A stretch of 64,000 bases of DNA from Alphaproteobacteria bacterium (GTDB taxonomy: Bacteria > Pseudomonadota > Alphaproteobacteria > Rhizobiales > OSC116). Of this stretch, positions 54,339 to 62,733 are shown in pieces. The notes under the pieces were generated by a model, which was given only the letters and a program-made list of their open reading frames with translations, was not told the DNA's origin and searched no databases. Within the stretch, counting starts at the first letter, position 1; each line of letters starts with the position of its first letter. Made by a program: the position numbers and the translations under genes. Location: assembly GCA_002400495.2 (NCBI GenBank), contig NVQL02000052.1, positions 152,614 to 216,613 of the forward strand, read 5' to 3'.

Positions 54339-54344
54339 TTGACA
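54339..54344 (+). promoter_or_regulatory. Probable -35 element of the thiamin operon
   Basis: TTGACA matches the sigma-70 -35 consensus and lies 30-odd bases before the riboswitch. No convincing -10 is seen at the right spacing, so this is tentative. Confidence 0.3.
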
Positions 54345-54375
54345 TAGTTTTTTTTCGGTGTTACCGATGGGTTAA

Positions 54376-54462
54376 TCCGTCGGGGGGGCCATTTGGCCTG
54401 AGAGGTGTTTTAGCACTGACCCGTCGAACCTGATCTGGACAATACCAGCGTAGGGAACGGGT
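54376..54462 (+). ncRNA. TPP riboswitch (THI box)
   Basis: The conserved core segments appear in order: GGGGCC with CTGAGAGG (the pyrimidine-sensing arm), then GACCCGTCGAACCTGATCTG, and ACCAGCGTAGGGAACGGG (the pyrophosphate-sensing arm). The closing stem pairs CCGT (54377-54380) with ACGG (54457-54460). It is the leader of the thiamin operon starting with thiD. A weak GTGTG/CACAC hairpin and T-rich stretch (54464-54513) downstream could act as the expression platform, but translational control of thiD is also possible. Confidence 0.96.
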
Positions 54463-54548
54463 AAAAAGTGTGCTATTATTTTAACAAAAACACACCTTTC
54501 TCTTTGTTTTTCCTAGCTTTTTGCGTCCACATTTGAAATGAGGACGAT

Positions 54549-55349
54549 ATGATTGCGTTGACGATTGCTGGATCGGATAGTGGCGGCGGGGCTGGGATTC
54601 AGGCTGATTTAAAAACTTTTTCGGCTCATGGAGTTTTTGGCGCGAGTGTGATTACCGCGATCACCGCGCAAAATACGCTTGGGGTCAGGGCGGTGCATGA
54701 AGTGCCTGCGGATATTGTGGCTGCGCAGCTTGAAGCGGTGCTTGATGATTTAGATGTTAGAGCCATTAAAATAGGCATGTTATTTTCGGCAAAAGTCATT
54801 GATATTGTTGTGGAAATTTTGCGTGACAAAAAAATTCCCATTGTATTAGACCCGGTGATGATTGCTAAATCTGGCGACAGGTTGCTGCAAGATTCTGCGG
54901 TAAATAGCATGGTTGAAAAGCTGTTCCCATTGGCCGATTTATTAACCCCGAACCTGCCAGAGGCGGCGGTTTTATTGGGTATAAAAGCGGCAAAAAACAA
55001 TGATGAAATGCAGCTACAAGCCGCAGGATTACTGGCTTTTGGGTCGAAATCTATATTGCTTAAAGGTGGGCATGGGTTGGGGGATATTTGCACGGATATT
55101 CTCACATTCGAACATGGCGAAATGCTTAAGTTAGACGCGCCTCGCATAAACACCAAAAACACTCATGGGACGGGTTGCACCTATTCGGCAGCCATTGCTG
55201 CGAACCTTGCTAAAGGATTGAATTTGAAGGCCGGTGTGGTGAATGCGCATGGTTATTTGCAGCAGGCGATAAAATTTTCTGATCGGCTTGAAATTGGCTC
55301 TGGGCATGGGCCTGTGCATCATTTTTATGAAATGTGGGGGGTGAAATGA
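54549..55349 (+). CDS. thiD: Hydroxymethylpyrimidine/phosphomethylpyrimidine kinase
   Basis: A 266-residue ribokinase-fold enzyme that phosphorylates HMP, then HMP-P, to HMP-PP for thiamin synthesis. Seen: TIAGSDSGGGAGIQADLKTF at the N-terminus (substrate loop), QNTLGV, LTPNLPEA, and the catalytic GTGCTYSAAIAANLA near residue 208. First gene behind the TPP riboswitch. Overlaps thiO by 4 bases (ATGA). Confidence 0.96.
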   Translation: MIALTIAGSDSGGGAGIQADLKTFSAHGVFGASVITAITAQNTLGVRAVHEVPADIVAAQLEAVLDDLDVRAIKIGMLFSAKVIDIVVEILRDKKIPIVLDPVMIAKSGDRLLQDSAVNSMVEKLFPLADLLTPNLPEAAVLLGIKAAKNNDEMQLQAAGLLAFGSKSILLKGGHGLGDICTDILTFEHGEMLKLDAPRINTKNTHGTGCTYSAAIAANLAKGLNLKAGVVNAHGYLQQAIKFSDRLEIGSGHGPVHHFYEMWGVK

Positions 55350-56386
55350 GCTTGAAAATAAGCATTATTGGTGGTGGTGTTGCGGGGCTTTGTGTGGCGC
55401 GGGAATTGGTGGATCGTGGGGCTGACATTACGTTATATGAGCGCGGCGATGGGGTTGGGAAGCATGCATGTTCTTGGTGGGCGGGCGGGATGTTGGCGCC
55501 TTATTGTGAGGGTGAAACGGCTGAGGATATTGTGGTTCAGTTGGGGTTAAAAGCTGCTGATTGGTGGCAAAAAAGCGTCAAAAAAGGTATAAAAAGTGGG
55601 CAAAAAGGGGCAGAAAAGGCTCAAAAAGTGCAAAAAAATGGCACTTTAGTGGTCAGTTTGGCGCGAGATCATGCGGATTTGGAACGTTTCACGCGGCGGA
55701 CGAGATGTTTCACGCGGGTTGGTGCTGATGAAATTGGGCGGCTTGAACCTGACTTGAAAGATCGGTTTTCTAAGGGATTGTTTTTTGAGAGTGAAGCGCA
55801 TTTATCCCCGCGTGAAGTGATGACGACATTGCGTGAGCTATTGGTTTTTGAGGGCGTGAAATTTATTCGAGATGAAGTTGAGCCTGAACTGATTGCCAAA
55901 GATGGATTGACAATTGATTGCCGTGGATTGGCGGCCAAGGACAGTTTAGCAGATTTGCGAGGAGTGAAGGGCGAAATGTTGATGTTGTCTTGTTTGGACG
56001 TCAGCATTTCGCGCCCGATACGGTTGCTGCATCCGCGCATTCCGATTTACATTGTGCCGCGTGGTGACGGGATTTATATGCTGGGCGCGACGATGATTGA
56101 AAGCAGTGGTGGCAAGTATGCGACTGCGCGTAGTGTTTTGGAATTGTTAAGCGCGGCTTATGCTTTGAACCCTGCCTTTGGTGAAGCTGAGATTTTGGAA
56201 ATTGGGGTGGATAGTCGCCCGGCTTATCCTGACAATATTCCGCGCCTTACGCGTGATGGAAATATTATTTCTATTAATGGGTTATATCGCCATGGGTTTT
56301 TATTGGCGCCGGCTATGGCACAGATGGTGGCGGCGCATATTTTTGAAAATAAGAGTTTGGAGATGAAGCATGAATATTCAGCTTAA
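55346..56386 (+). CDS. thiO: Glycine oxidase ThiO (FAD-dependent)
   Basis: A 346-residue DAO-family flavoenzyme making dehydroglycine for the thiazole ring. Start from the ATGA overlap with thiD. Seen: the FAD motif ISIIGGGVAGLCVARELVDRG at the N-terminus, CSWWAGGMLAPYCEGE, and the C-terminal RPAYPDNIPRL with the GLYRHGFLLAPAMA FAD-contacting segment. Unusual: a lysine- and glutamine-rich stretch (residues about 77-98, KKGIKSGQKGAEKAQKVQ) interrupts the region after the first helix pair. It has low complexity, unlike other ThiO proteins I recall. Confidence 0.9.
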   Translation: MSLKISIIGGGVAGLCVARELVDRGADITLYERGDGVGKHACSWWAGGMLAPYCEGETAEDIVVQLGLKAADWWQKSVKKGIKSGQKGAEKAQKVQKNGTLVVSLARDHADLERFTRRTRCFTRVGADEIGRLEPDLKDRFSKGLFFESEAHLSPREVMTTLRELLVFEGVKFIRDEVEPELIAKDGLTIDCRGLAAKDSLADLRGVKGEMLMLSCLDVSISRPIRLLHPRIPIYIVPRGDGIYMLGATMIESSGGKYATARSVLELLSAAYALNPAFGEAEILEIGVDSRPAYPDNIPRLTRDGNIISINGLYRHGFLLAPAMAQMVAAHIFENKSLEMKHEYSA

Positions 56387-56567
56387 TGGTGAAGTTTGCC
56401 AAACCGAGGCGAAGACATTGGATTTGCTTTTGGTGCAATTTGAGTATGGCGATGCTGTGGTGGCGACGGCGGTGAATGGAGAATTTGTGGCTGAACAGCA
56501 GCGCGGTGCGGTTGAGATTTGTGATGGGGATGCGGTTGAAATTTTAGCGCCGATGCAGGGGGGATGA
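56370..56567 (+). CDS. thiS: Sulfur-carrier protein ThiS
   Basis: A 65-residue ubiquitin-like protein ending in the essential Gly-Gly (LAPMQGG), which is adenylated by ThiF and thiocarboxylated. [12 protein letters not shown] and [10 protein letters not shown] match the family. Overlaps thiO by 17 bases and thiG by 4. Confidence 0.93.
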   Translation: MNIQLNGEVCQTEAKTLDLLLVQFEYGDAVVATAVNGEFVAEQQRGAVEICDGDAVEILAPMQGG

Positions 56568-57343
56568 TGATGAGAAAATTTTATGGCACAGAATTGAGCA
56601 ATGGTTTGATGTTGGGGACGGCGCAATATCCCTCGCCTGCTATATTGGCTGATGCGTTTGAGCGTAGTGGGGCGGCGGTGGCGACGGTGTCTTTGCGGCG
56701 GGAAAGCGGGAAGGATAAAGCTGGGCAGGATTTTTGGGAAATGATTCAGCGGCTTGGTGTGCGGGTTTTGCCCAATACTGCGGGGTGTCATACGGTTAAA
56801 GAAGCGGTGACAACGGCGCATATGGCGCGGGAAATATTTGGTACGAAATGGATTAAGCTTGAGGTGATTGGTGAGGAAGACCTGTTGCATCCTGATGTTT
56901 TTGGGCTGGTTGAGGCGGCGCGGATTTTGAGTGAGGATGGGTTTGAGGTTTTTCCTTATTGCACTGAGGATTTGGTGGTGGCGGATAGGTTATTGAATGT
57001 TGGGTGTGAGGTTTTGATGCCTTGGGGGGCGCCGATTGGCTCTGGACAGGGGTTGAATAATTTATTTGGGTTGCGGGCATTGCGGGCGCATTTTTCTGAC
57101 GTTCCACTGGTGATTGACGCGGGGCTTGGGCTGCCATCGCACGCGGCGCAGGCTATGGAATTGGGGTTTGACGCGGTTTTGTTGAACACGGCTGTGGCTA
57201 AGGCGGGGAGCCCTGCTTTAATGGCGGAGGCTTTTGGGTTGGCGGTGAAAGCTGGGCAAATGGCGGCGTTGGCTGATCCGATGGAAAAGCGGGATATGGC
57301 GGCGCCTTCGACACCAGTAATTGGGAAGGCGTTTTTAACATGA
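56564..57343 (+). CDS. thiG: Thiazole synthase ThiG
   Basis: A 259-residue TIM barrel that condenses DXP, dehydroglycine and ThiS thiocarboxylate to the thiazole. Seen: the catalytic-lysine region [33 protein letters not shown], and the phosphate loops [13 protein letters not shown] and [17 protein letters not shown]. Three in-frame ATGs open the gene (56564, 56567, 56570). Coupled to thiS by a 4-base overlap. Confidence 0.96.
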   Translation: MMMRKFYGTELSNGLMLGTAQYPSPAILADAFERSGAAVATVSLRRESGKDKAGQDFWEMIQRLGVRVLPNTAGCHTVKEAVTTAHMAREIFGTKWIKLEVIGEEDLLHPDVFGLVEAARILSEDGFEVFPYCTEDLVVADRLLNVGCEVLMPWGAPIGSGQGLNNLFGLRALRAHFSDVPLVIDAGLGLPSHAAQAMELGFDAVLLNTAVAKAGSPALMAEAFGLAVKAGQMAALADPMEKRDMAAPSTPVIGKAFLT

Positions 57344-57945
57344 GTTTGGATAGGTTCTACCCGATATTTGATAGTTGTGATTGGTTGAAACGGTTGTTGC
57401 CACTGGGAATTAAATTGGTGCAGTTGCGTATAAAAGACATGGCTGAGGATGAGTTGCGGCGGGAAATTCGAGTGGCGCGGGATTTATGTGCGGCGGCGAA
57501 TTGTGTGTTGATTGTTAATGATTATTGGCAGATTGCGATTGATGAAAAATGTGAATTTATTCATTTGGGGCAGGAAGATTTGGACGATGCCGACATGAAG
57601 GCGATCGGGCGGGCTGGGCTGAAATTTGGGCTGAGTACGCATGATGAAGATGAGCTTGAGCGGGCGTTATCGTTTGCGCCGCATCATATTGCGTTGGGGC
57701 CTGTTTATCCGACTATTTTGAAGAAGATGAAATGGGAGCGGCAGGGTGTTGAAAAATTGACTGAGTGGAAGAAAATGATTGGGGATATACCGTTGATCGC
57801 CATTGGTGGGATGACGCCTGAGCGGGCGCAAGGGGCGTTTGATGCGGGGGCGGATGTTGTGGCGGCGGTGACGAATATTACTTTGGATGCTCGCCCTGAG
57901 GCAAAAGTTGTTGAATGGCTTGATGTGACGCGAGGTGGGGCATGA
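57340..57945 (+). CDS. thiE: Thiamin-phosphate synthase ThiE
   Basis: A 201-residue TIM barrel joining HMP-PP and thiazole phosphate. Seen: [10 protein letters not shown] with the pyrophosphate arginine/lysine, [41 protein letters not shown] and [11 protein letters not shown]. Slightly shorter than typical (about 210). 4-base overlaps on both sides. Confidence 0.93.
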   Translation: MSLDRFYPIFDSCDWLKRLLPLGIKLVQLRIKDMAEDELRREIRVARDLCAAANCVLIVNDYWQIAIDEKCEFIHLGQEDLDDADMKAIGRAGLKFGLSTHDEDELERALSFAPHHIALGPVYPTILKKMKWERQGVEKLTEWKKMIGDIPLIAIGGMTPERAQGAFDAGADVVAAVTNITLDARPEAKVVEWLDVTRGGA

Positions 57946-58916
57946 ATAGATATGCGCGGCAGGAAATATTGAGTGAGATTGGTGGCGATGGGCAGAAACG
58001 CTTGGCGGATGCGCGGGTGTTGGTGGTGGGGGCTGGTGGATTGGCTTGCCCCGCCCTGCAATATTTGGTTGGAGCGGGGGTGGGGAATATCTGCATTATT
58101 GATCATGATGTGATTTCGATGTCGAATTTGCATCGGCAGACTTTGTATCGCGAGGATCAGATTGGCTCTTCAAAATCGCAGATGGCGGTTTTGGCGTTGA
58201 GTAAATTGAATGCGGATTGTCGATTGAGGGCTATCACGCGGGCGTTGAGCCCTGATAATGTTGAGAGCTTGGTGGCTGGGGCTGACATTGTGTTGGATTG
58301 TGCGGATAGTTTTGCGGTTTCTTATATATTGTCGGATGCTTGTTTGGTGGCGGGAAAACCGTTGATATCGGCTTCGGTTTTGGAATTTAGTGGGTATGTG
58401 GGCGGATTTTGCGGAGGAAAACCGTCATTGCGGGCGGTATTTCCTGACTTACCATCGCGGGCGGCGACTTGTGCTACGGCGGGGGTTTTGGGCAGCGTTG
58501 TTGGGACGATTGGGGCGATGCAGGCGCAGATGGCCTTGGCTTGGGTTATTGGACTTGAGCCTTCGGTTTTGGGGCGGCTTGTTACGGTGGATTTGAAGCG
58601 ATTTCGGTTTGGTGGGTTTCGGTTTGATGGGGCGGTTGAGCCTTGTGAGGATTTGTTGAAATTTATTGCCGCGCAAGACATTGGAGCTGATGATTTTGTG
58701 GTGGATTTGCGGGGGCTTGATGAAGCGCCTGACGCCATTACACCTGATGCTTTACGATATTTGGTTGCGGATTTTGCGAAGCAAATTCCTGTGCCAAAAC
58801 CCCGACAGACTGCCATTTTGTGCTGCCGTTCTGGCTTACGTGCATGGCGGGCGGCGCGGCATTTACAGAAATATTGGGATGGCGAAATCTCTCTTATAAC
58901 ACAAACAACTAACTAG
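57942..58916 (+). CDS. thiF: ThiF/MoeB adenylyltransferase fused to a rhodanese domain
   Basis: 324 residues. Residues 1 to about 235 form the E1-like domain: RYARQEILSEIGGDGQKRL, the ATP motif VVGAGGLACPALQYLVGAGV, and DNLHRQ-type SNLHRQTLY. It adenylates the ThiS C-terminus. The Cys pairs usual for zinc binding are partly absent. Residues about 240-324 form a rhodanese domain with the active loop CCRSGLRAWRAARHL near residue 290. The sulfur donor is thus fused to the activating enzyme, which can explain the absence of a separate thiI rhodanese here. Confidence 0.9.
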   Translation: MNRYARQEILSEIGGDGQKRLADARVLVVGAGGLACPALQYLVGAGVGNICIIDHDVISMSNLHRQTLYREDQIGSSKSQMAVLALSKLNADCRLRAITRALSPDNVESLVAGADIVLDCADSFAVSYILSDACLVAGKPLISASVLEFSGYVGGFCGGKPSLRAVFPDLPSRAATCATAGVLGSVVGTIGAMQAQMALAWVIGLEPSVLGRLVTVDLKRFRFGGFRFDGAVEPCEDLLKFIAAQDIGADDFVVDLRGLDEAPDAITPDALRYLVADFAKQIPVPKPRQTAILCCRSGLRAWRAARHLQKYWDGEISLITQTTN

Positions 58917-58926
58917 GAAGTTGAAC

Positions 58927-59880
58927 ATGAAAAAATTGAAACTGACTACCGCGCTGGCGGTTATATTGATGGCATCGCCTGTATATGCGGCTGATAAAAT
59001 GAGCTTGATGCTGGATTGGTTTATCAACCCTGACCATGGGCCGATTATCATTGCGCAGGAGAAGGGTTATTTTGCTGATTTGGATTTGGACATCGAAATT
59101 ATTGCGCCTGCTGACCCTAATGACCCGCCGAAAATGGTGGCGGCGGGTAATGCTGATTTGGCGGTGACTTATCAGCCGCAGCTGCACATTCATGTGCATG
59201 AAGGTTTGCCGTTGAAACGGGTTGGGACTTTGATCGCCACGCCGCTTAATTGTTTGATGGTGGTTGATGATGGGCCGATTAAAACGATTGCTGACTTGAA
59301 AGGTCGGACGGTTGGGACGTCTGTTGGTGGGGTTGAGGATGCTGTTTTGGGCAAAATGTTGGGCAATTATGGGTTGAGCATGGATGATGTGACTTTGGTG
59401 AATGTGAATTGGTCACTATCGCCCTCGTTGATGTCTGGGCAGGTGGATGCGGTGCAGGCTTATCGGAATTTTGAGTTGACGCAGATGGAAATTGAAGGGG
59501 TGAAGGGGCGGTGTTTTTATGTGGAAGAAGAAGGCGTGCCTGCTTATGACGAGCTGATTTATGTGGCTAATCCTACCACTATGGATGTTGGGAAAATTCG
59601 GCGGTTTATGGCGGCGGTTGAGAAGGCTACGCAGTTTATTGTTAATCACCAACAAGAGAGTTGGGAGTTGTTTGCGGCGACTTCGGTCGAGTTGCGGGAT
59701 GAGTTGAATGAGCGGGCTTGGGTGGATACTTTGCCGCGATTTGCGTTGCGGCCTACTGCTATGGATCAGGGGCGTTATGCGAAATATGAAGAGTTTTTGT
59801 TTGAGTTTAAATTGATTGATTCAATATTGCCTGTGGCTGATTTTGCAATTGATATCACTGCTGAGGAATTTGACCAATGA
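58927..59880 (+). CDS. thiY: ABC binding protein for thiamin-pyrimidine precursor (NMT1/THI5-like, ThiY)
   Basis: 317 residues from the ATG at 58927 (RBS AGGAAG). A signal peptide of about 21 residues (cleaved near VYA-AD) is followed by an NMT1/THI5-like domain: MLDWFINPDHGPIIIAQEKGYF, KMVAAGNADLAVTYQPQL and GTSVGGVEDAVLG. Family knowledge: ThiY binds formylaminopyrimidine from degraded thiamin. Its place between thiF and tenA, with the ATPase and permease genes after, supports this. Confidence 0.9.
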   Translation: MKKLKLTTALAVILMASPVYAADKMSLMLDWFINPDHGPIIIAQEKGYFADLDLDIEIIAPADPNDPPKMVAAGNADLAVTYQPQLHIHVHEGLPLKRVGTLIATPLNCLMVVDDGPIKTIADLKGRTVGTSVGGVEDAVLGKMLGNYGLSMDDVTLVNVNWSLSPSLMSGQVDAVQAYRNFELTQMEIEGVKGRCFYVEEEGVPAYDELIYVANPTTMDVGKIRRFMAAVEKATQFIVNHQQESWELFAATSVELRDELNERAWVDTLPRFALRPTAMDQGRYAKYEEFLFEFKLIDSILPVADFAIDITAEEFDQ

Positions 59881-60590
59881 ATTTAGTGCCAGATTATGGG
59901 AGAAGTTTTGGGCTTTGGCGGGCGGGTGCGGGTGATACGTGGCGGGATTATACGCGGCATGCATTTGTAAAAGGTTTGGGGGATGGGACGTTGCCGCGTA
60001 GCTCGTTTATTCATTATTTGATTCAGGATTATGTTTATTTGGTGCATTATGGCCGCGCTTGGGCTTTGGGGGTGGTGAAGGCTGAAACTATGGCTGAAAT
60101 GAAAATTTGTGCGGCGACGGTTGATAGTTTGATGAGTCAGGAGATGAGTTTGCATGTTGCGGTTTGTGCGGCGGAGGGGATTAGTGAAGATGAGTTATTT
60201 AGTGCGGTTGAGGATGATGAGAATCTGGCTTATACGCGCTATGTGTTGGATGCGGGGCTTTCGGGGGATTATTTGGATTTGATGGCGGCTTTGTTGCCTT
60301 GTGCGTTTGGGTATGGGGAGATTGGGTTGAATTTGGCTGAAACTGCGGTTGCTGATACGCCTTATCGTGAGTGGATTGAGGTTTATGCGGGGGCGGATTA
60401 TCAGGATATTTGCAGAAACCTTGGGGGGATGATTGATGTGTCTTTGGCGCAGCGGATTGGCGATGAGCCTGAAAAATCTGTGCGGTGGGGGAGACTGCAG
60501 AAGCGGTATTCCCGCGCCAGTGCGTTGGAGGCGAATTTTTGGTCAATGGGTCTTCGGGGGGAGCTGCGTGGGAAGTTGAGAAGCTTGTGA
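59877..60590 (+). CDS. tenA: Aminopyrimidine aminohydrolase / thiaminase II TenA
   Basis: A 237-residue all-helical protein that hydrolyses aminopyrimidine breakdown products to HMP for salvage. Seen: FVKGLGDGTLPRSSFIHYLIQDYVYL (helix 1-2 pattern), TRYVLDAGLSGDYLDLMAALLPCAFGYGEIG with the catalytic cysteine (about residue 142), and YAGADYQ. Overlaps thiY by 4 bases and thiZ by 4. Confidence 0.93.
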   Translation: MNLVPDYGRSFGLWRAGAGDTWRDYTRHAFVKGLGDGTLPRSSFIHYLIQDYVYLVHYGRAWALGVVKAETMAEMKICAATVDSLMSQEMSLHVAVCAAEGISEDELFSAVEDDENLAYTRYVLDAGLSGDYLDLMAALLPCAFGYGEIGLNLAETAVADTPYREWIEVYAGADYQDICRNLGGMIDVSLAQRIGDEPEKSVRWGRLQKRYSRASALEANFWSMGLRGELRGKLRSL

Positions 60591-61324
60591 AGGGCGCGCC
60601 TTCTATACGGGTTTCTGGTGGTTATTGGTTTGATGATGTGCGGTTGTTTGATGGGGTTGAGCTTGAGATAGTTGCGGGGCAATGGACTTGTTTGTTGGGG
60701 GCATCTGGGGTGGGTAAATCTACTATTTTGCGGTTGATTTTGGGACTTGAAACTGGTGGGGAATTTTTGGGGGAGATTGTGGCTAGTGATGGGCTTGGTT
60801 TGGCTGGGCGGGTTAGTTATATGGCGCAATCCGACCTTTTGCTGCCTTGGTTGAATGTGGTTGATAATGTGGTGTTGGGGGCGCGGTTGCGGGGTGAAGA
60901 AATTAATATGGGGCGGGCTGAGGAGTTGATTGAGCGGATTGGGTTGAGTGGGCATCGGGCGAAGTTTCCTAATGAATTATCGGGCGGAATGCGGCAGCGG
61001 GTGGCGTTGGGGCGGACTTTGATGGAAGAGCGGGCGATTGTGTTGTTGGATGAGCCATTTTCGGCGCTTGATGCGAGTACGCGGGCGGATATGCAGGAGT
61101 TGGCGTTTGAAATGTTGGAGGGGAAAACTGTTTTGTTGGTGACACATGACCCAGCTGAGGCAGCGCGGTTGGGGCATCGGATTTTGGTTTTGTCGGCCAG
61201 TGAAGCGCGGGTTTGGGATGTGCCTGAGACGGTGGCTATTCGGGATGTGAACGCGGCTGAAGTGGTGGATTGTCAGGCTGGGCTTTTGGCGCATTTACGA
61301 GGGGCGGGAAATGAAGAAATTTGA
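60587..61324 (+). CDS. thiZ: ABC ATPase of thiamin-pyrimidine importer (ThiZ)
   Basis: 245 residues from a GTG at 60587 that overlaps the tenA stop (GTGA). The open frame reaches 60485, but that part lies inside tenA. Seen: Walker A GASGVGKSTILRL, signature LSGGMRQRVALGRTLMEE, Walker B IVLLDEPFSALDA, and a switch His in LVTHDPAEAA. Overlaps the permease gene by 14 bases. Confidence 0.92.
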   Translation: MKGAPSIRVSGGYWFDDVRLFDGVELEIVAGQWTCLLGASGVGKSTILRLILGLETGGEFLGEIVASDGLGLAGRVSYMAQSDLLLPWLNVVDNVVLGARLRGEEINMGRAEELIERIGLSGHRAKFPNELSGGMRQRVALGRTLMEERAIVLLDEPFSALDASTRADMQELAFEMLEGKTVLLVTHDPAEAARLGHRILVLSASEARVWDVPETVAIRDVNAAEVVDCQAGLLAHLRGAGNEEI

Positions 61325-62051
61325 TATTATTGGTGCGGCGGTTTTGGGGGGTTGTTTGTGGCAGTTTATTGTGTGGGTGACGGGGGCGCCGCATTTTATT
61401 TTGCCTTCGCCTTGGCGGGTGGTGCAGATGGGGTTTACCAGCCGTGCGTTGATTGCTGAGCATGCTTGGGTGACCGTGCTTGAGGTGGTTTTGGGGTTGG
61501 TGATTGGTTCGGTTTTGGGGATTGTGAGTGCGGTTGTTTTGGCGGCATCTGGTTGGTGTCGGAGGTTGTTTTTGCCGATTTTGGTGTTTTCGCAGGCTAT
61601 ACCTGTGTTTGCTTTGGCGCCGATTTTGACGCTGTGGTTTGGGTATGGGATTGGGTCTAAAATTGTGATGACTGTGCTTATTATTTATTTTCCTGTGACG
61701 TCGGCTTTTCATGATGGGTTATCGCGTACGCCGCTTGGGATGTTGGATTTGGCTAAGGTTATGGGGGCTAGGGATTGGCAGGTGATGTGGCGAATTCGAG
61801 TGCCTGCTGCGTTGCCTGCGCTTGGCTCTGGGCTGAAATTGGCGGCGGTTTATGCGCCGATTGGGGCGGTGATTGGGGAATGGGTTGGTGCTTCTAGAGG
61901 CCTGGGGTATTTGATGTTGTTGGCGAATGGGCGGGCAAAAATTGATTTAATGTTTGCCTGCCTGATTGTGTTGGCGATATTCGCGATTTGTTTGCATGCT
62001 TTGGTTGGCAGGTTTGCCGACTATTTAGATGGGTATTCTAAGCGGGGTTGA
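61311..62051 (+). CDS. thiX: ABC permease of thiamin-pyrimidine importer (ThiX)
   Basis: A 246-residue inner-membrane protein with six helices and the EAA-like loop LDLAKVMGARDWQVMWRIRVPAALPAL, as in nitrate/taurine-type permeases. With ThiY and ThiZ it forms an importer for formylaminopyrimidine or a similar precursor. Its end overlaps by 31 bases the end of the convergent DUF4386 gene. Confidence 0.92.
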   Translation: MKKFDIIGAAVLGGCLWQFIVWVTGAPHFILPSPWRVVQMGFTSRALIAEHAWVTVLEVVLGLVIGSVLGIVSAVVLAASGWCRRLFLPILVFSQAIPVFALAPILTLWFGYGIGSKIVMTVLIIYFPVTSAFHDGLSRTPLGMLDLAKVMGARDWQVMWRIRVPAALPALGSGLKLAAVYAPIGAVIGEWVGASRGLGYLMLLANGRAKIDLMFACLIVLAIFAICLHALVGRFADYLDGYSKRG

Positions 62052-62710
62052 TCGTTTTGTGCGTGCCATTTTTCGGCGTTTAGGCCTCTGAAGAGTAGCC
62101 AGAAAGTGATTAGAAGTTCGCCGATGAAGAGATAGCTTGCTAGTTTGAAGGTGATTGTTGGATCGATGACAAAGGTTGTGCTATCGATGACGTAACCGAA
62201 GCAGCCGATCATTAGCGTGATGCCGATGAGTTTGGGTAGGAAATCTGATTTGTAGATTAGATAACCTAGTGGGAATAGCCATAGACCCCAGAAAATTTGC
62301 ACGATGTTGATGCCATATTGGTGCATGCCTAGCAGAGTTGAAACTAGTGTGGGTGCTGGGGTTGTGCCGTTTAATATGAGCAGTGCGCCGCCTAAAGTGA
62401 ACTCGTTTAGCATGGCGATGGGGACGCCGACCATGACCAGCAGAACCATGATGCTGGCTATGGTTTTATTGATGGGTTTGAGTATTTTATATAGCATGAG
62501 GACTAATGCGAAGTGGATTAGTTGGATGGTTAGGGCTGCGGCGATTGACCAGCGGACTAGGGATTCGTTGGCTAGGAGGTTGCTGATTGTTGTGGTGATA
62601 TCGCCTTTGACGACTAGGGTTGGGACATACATGATGCCGAAAACGCCTAAGGGGATAAGGAGGAAATAGATGAAGCCTGTGGCTCTGGCGAAGATTTTGA
62701 TGTTTTGCAT
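62021..62710 (-). CDS. DUF4386 family membrane protein
   Basis: 229 residues with about seven predicted helices. The N-terminus MQNIKIFARATGFIYFLLIPLG, the central MLNEFTLGGALLIL and HQYGINIVQIFWGLWLFPLGYLIYKS match DUF4386, a family of unknown function. No nearby functional partner is evident. The coding strand is C/A-rich, the opposite of the minus-strand genes left of 52 kb. Confidence 0.85.
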   Translation of the reverse strand: MQNIKIFARATGFIYFLLIPLGVFGIMYVPTLVVKGDITTTISNLLANESLVRWSIAAALTIQLIHFALVLMLYKILKPINKTIASIMVLLVMVGVPIAMLNEFTLGGALLILNGTTPAPTLVSTLLGMHQYGINIVQIFWGLWLFPLGYLIYKSDFLPKLIGITLMIGCFGYVIDSTTFVIDPTITFKLASYLFIGELLITFWLLFRGLNAEKWHAQNDQPRLEYPSK

Positions 62711-62733
62711 GATGGTGGTTCCTTGGTTTTGGT

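Noticed and set aside
60401..61712. Long Pro/His/Asn-rich open frames on the minus strand
   Set aside because: Shadows of thiZ and thiX. Strong G/T richness of the plus strand removes minus-strand stops. The real genes have clear ABC motifs.
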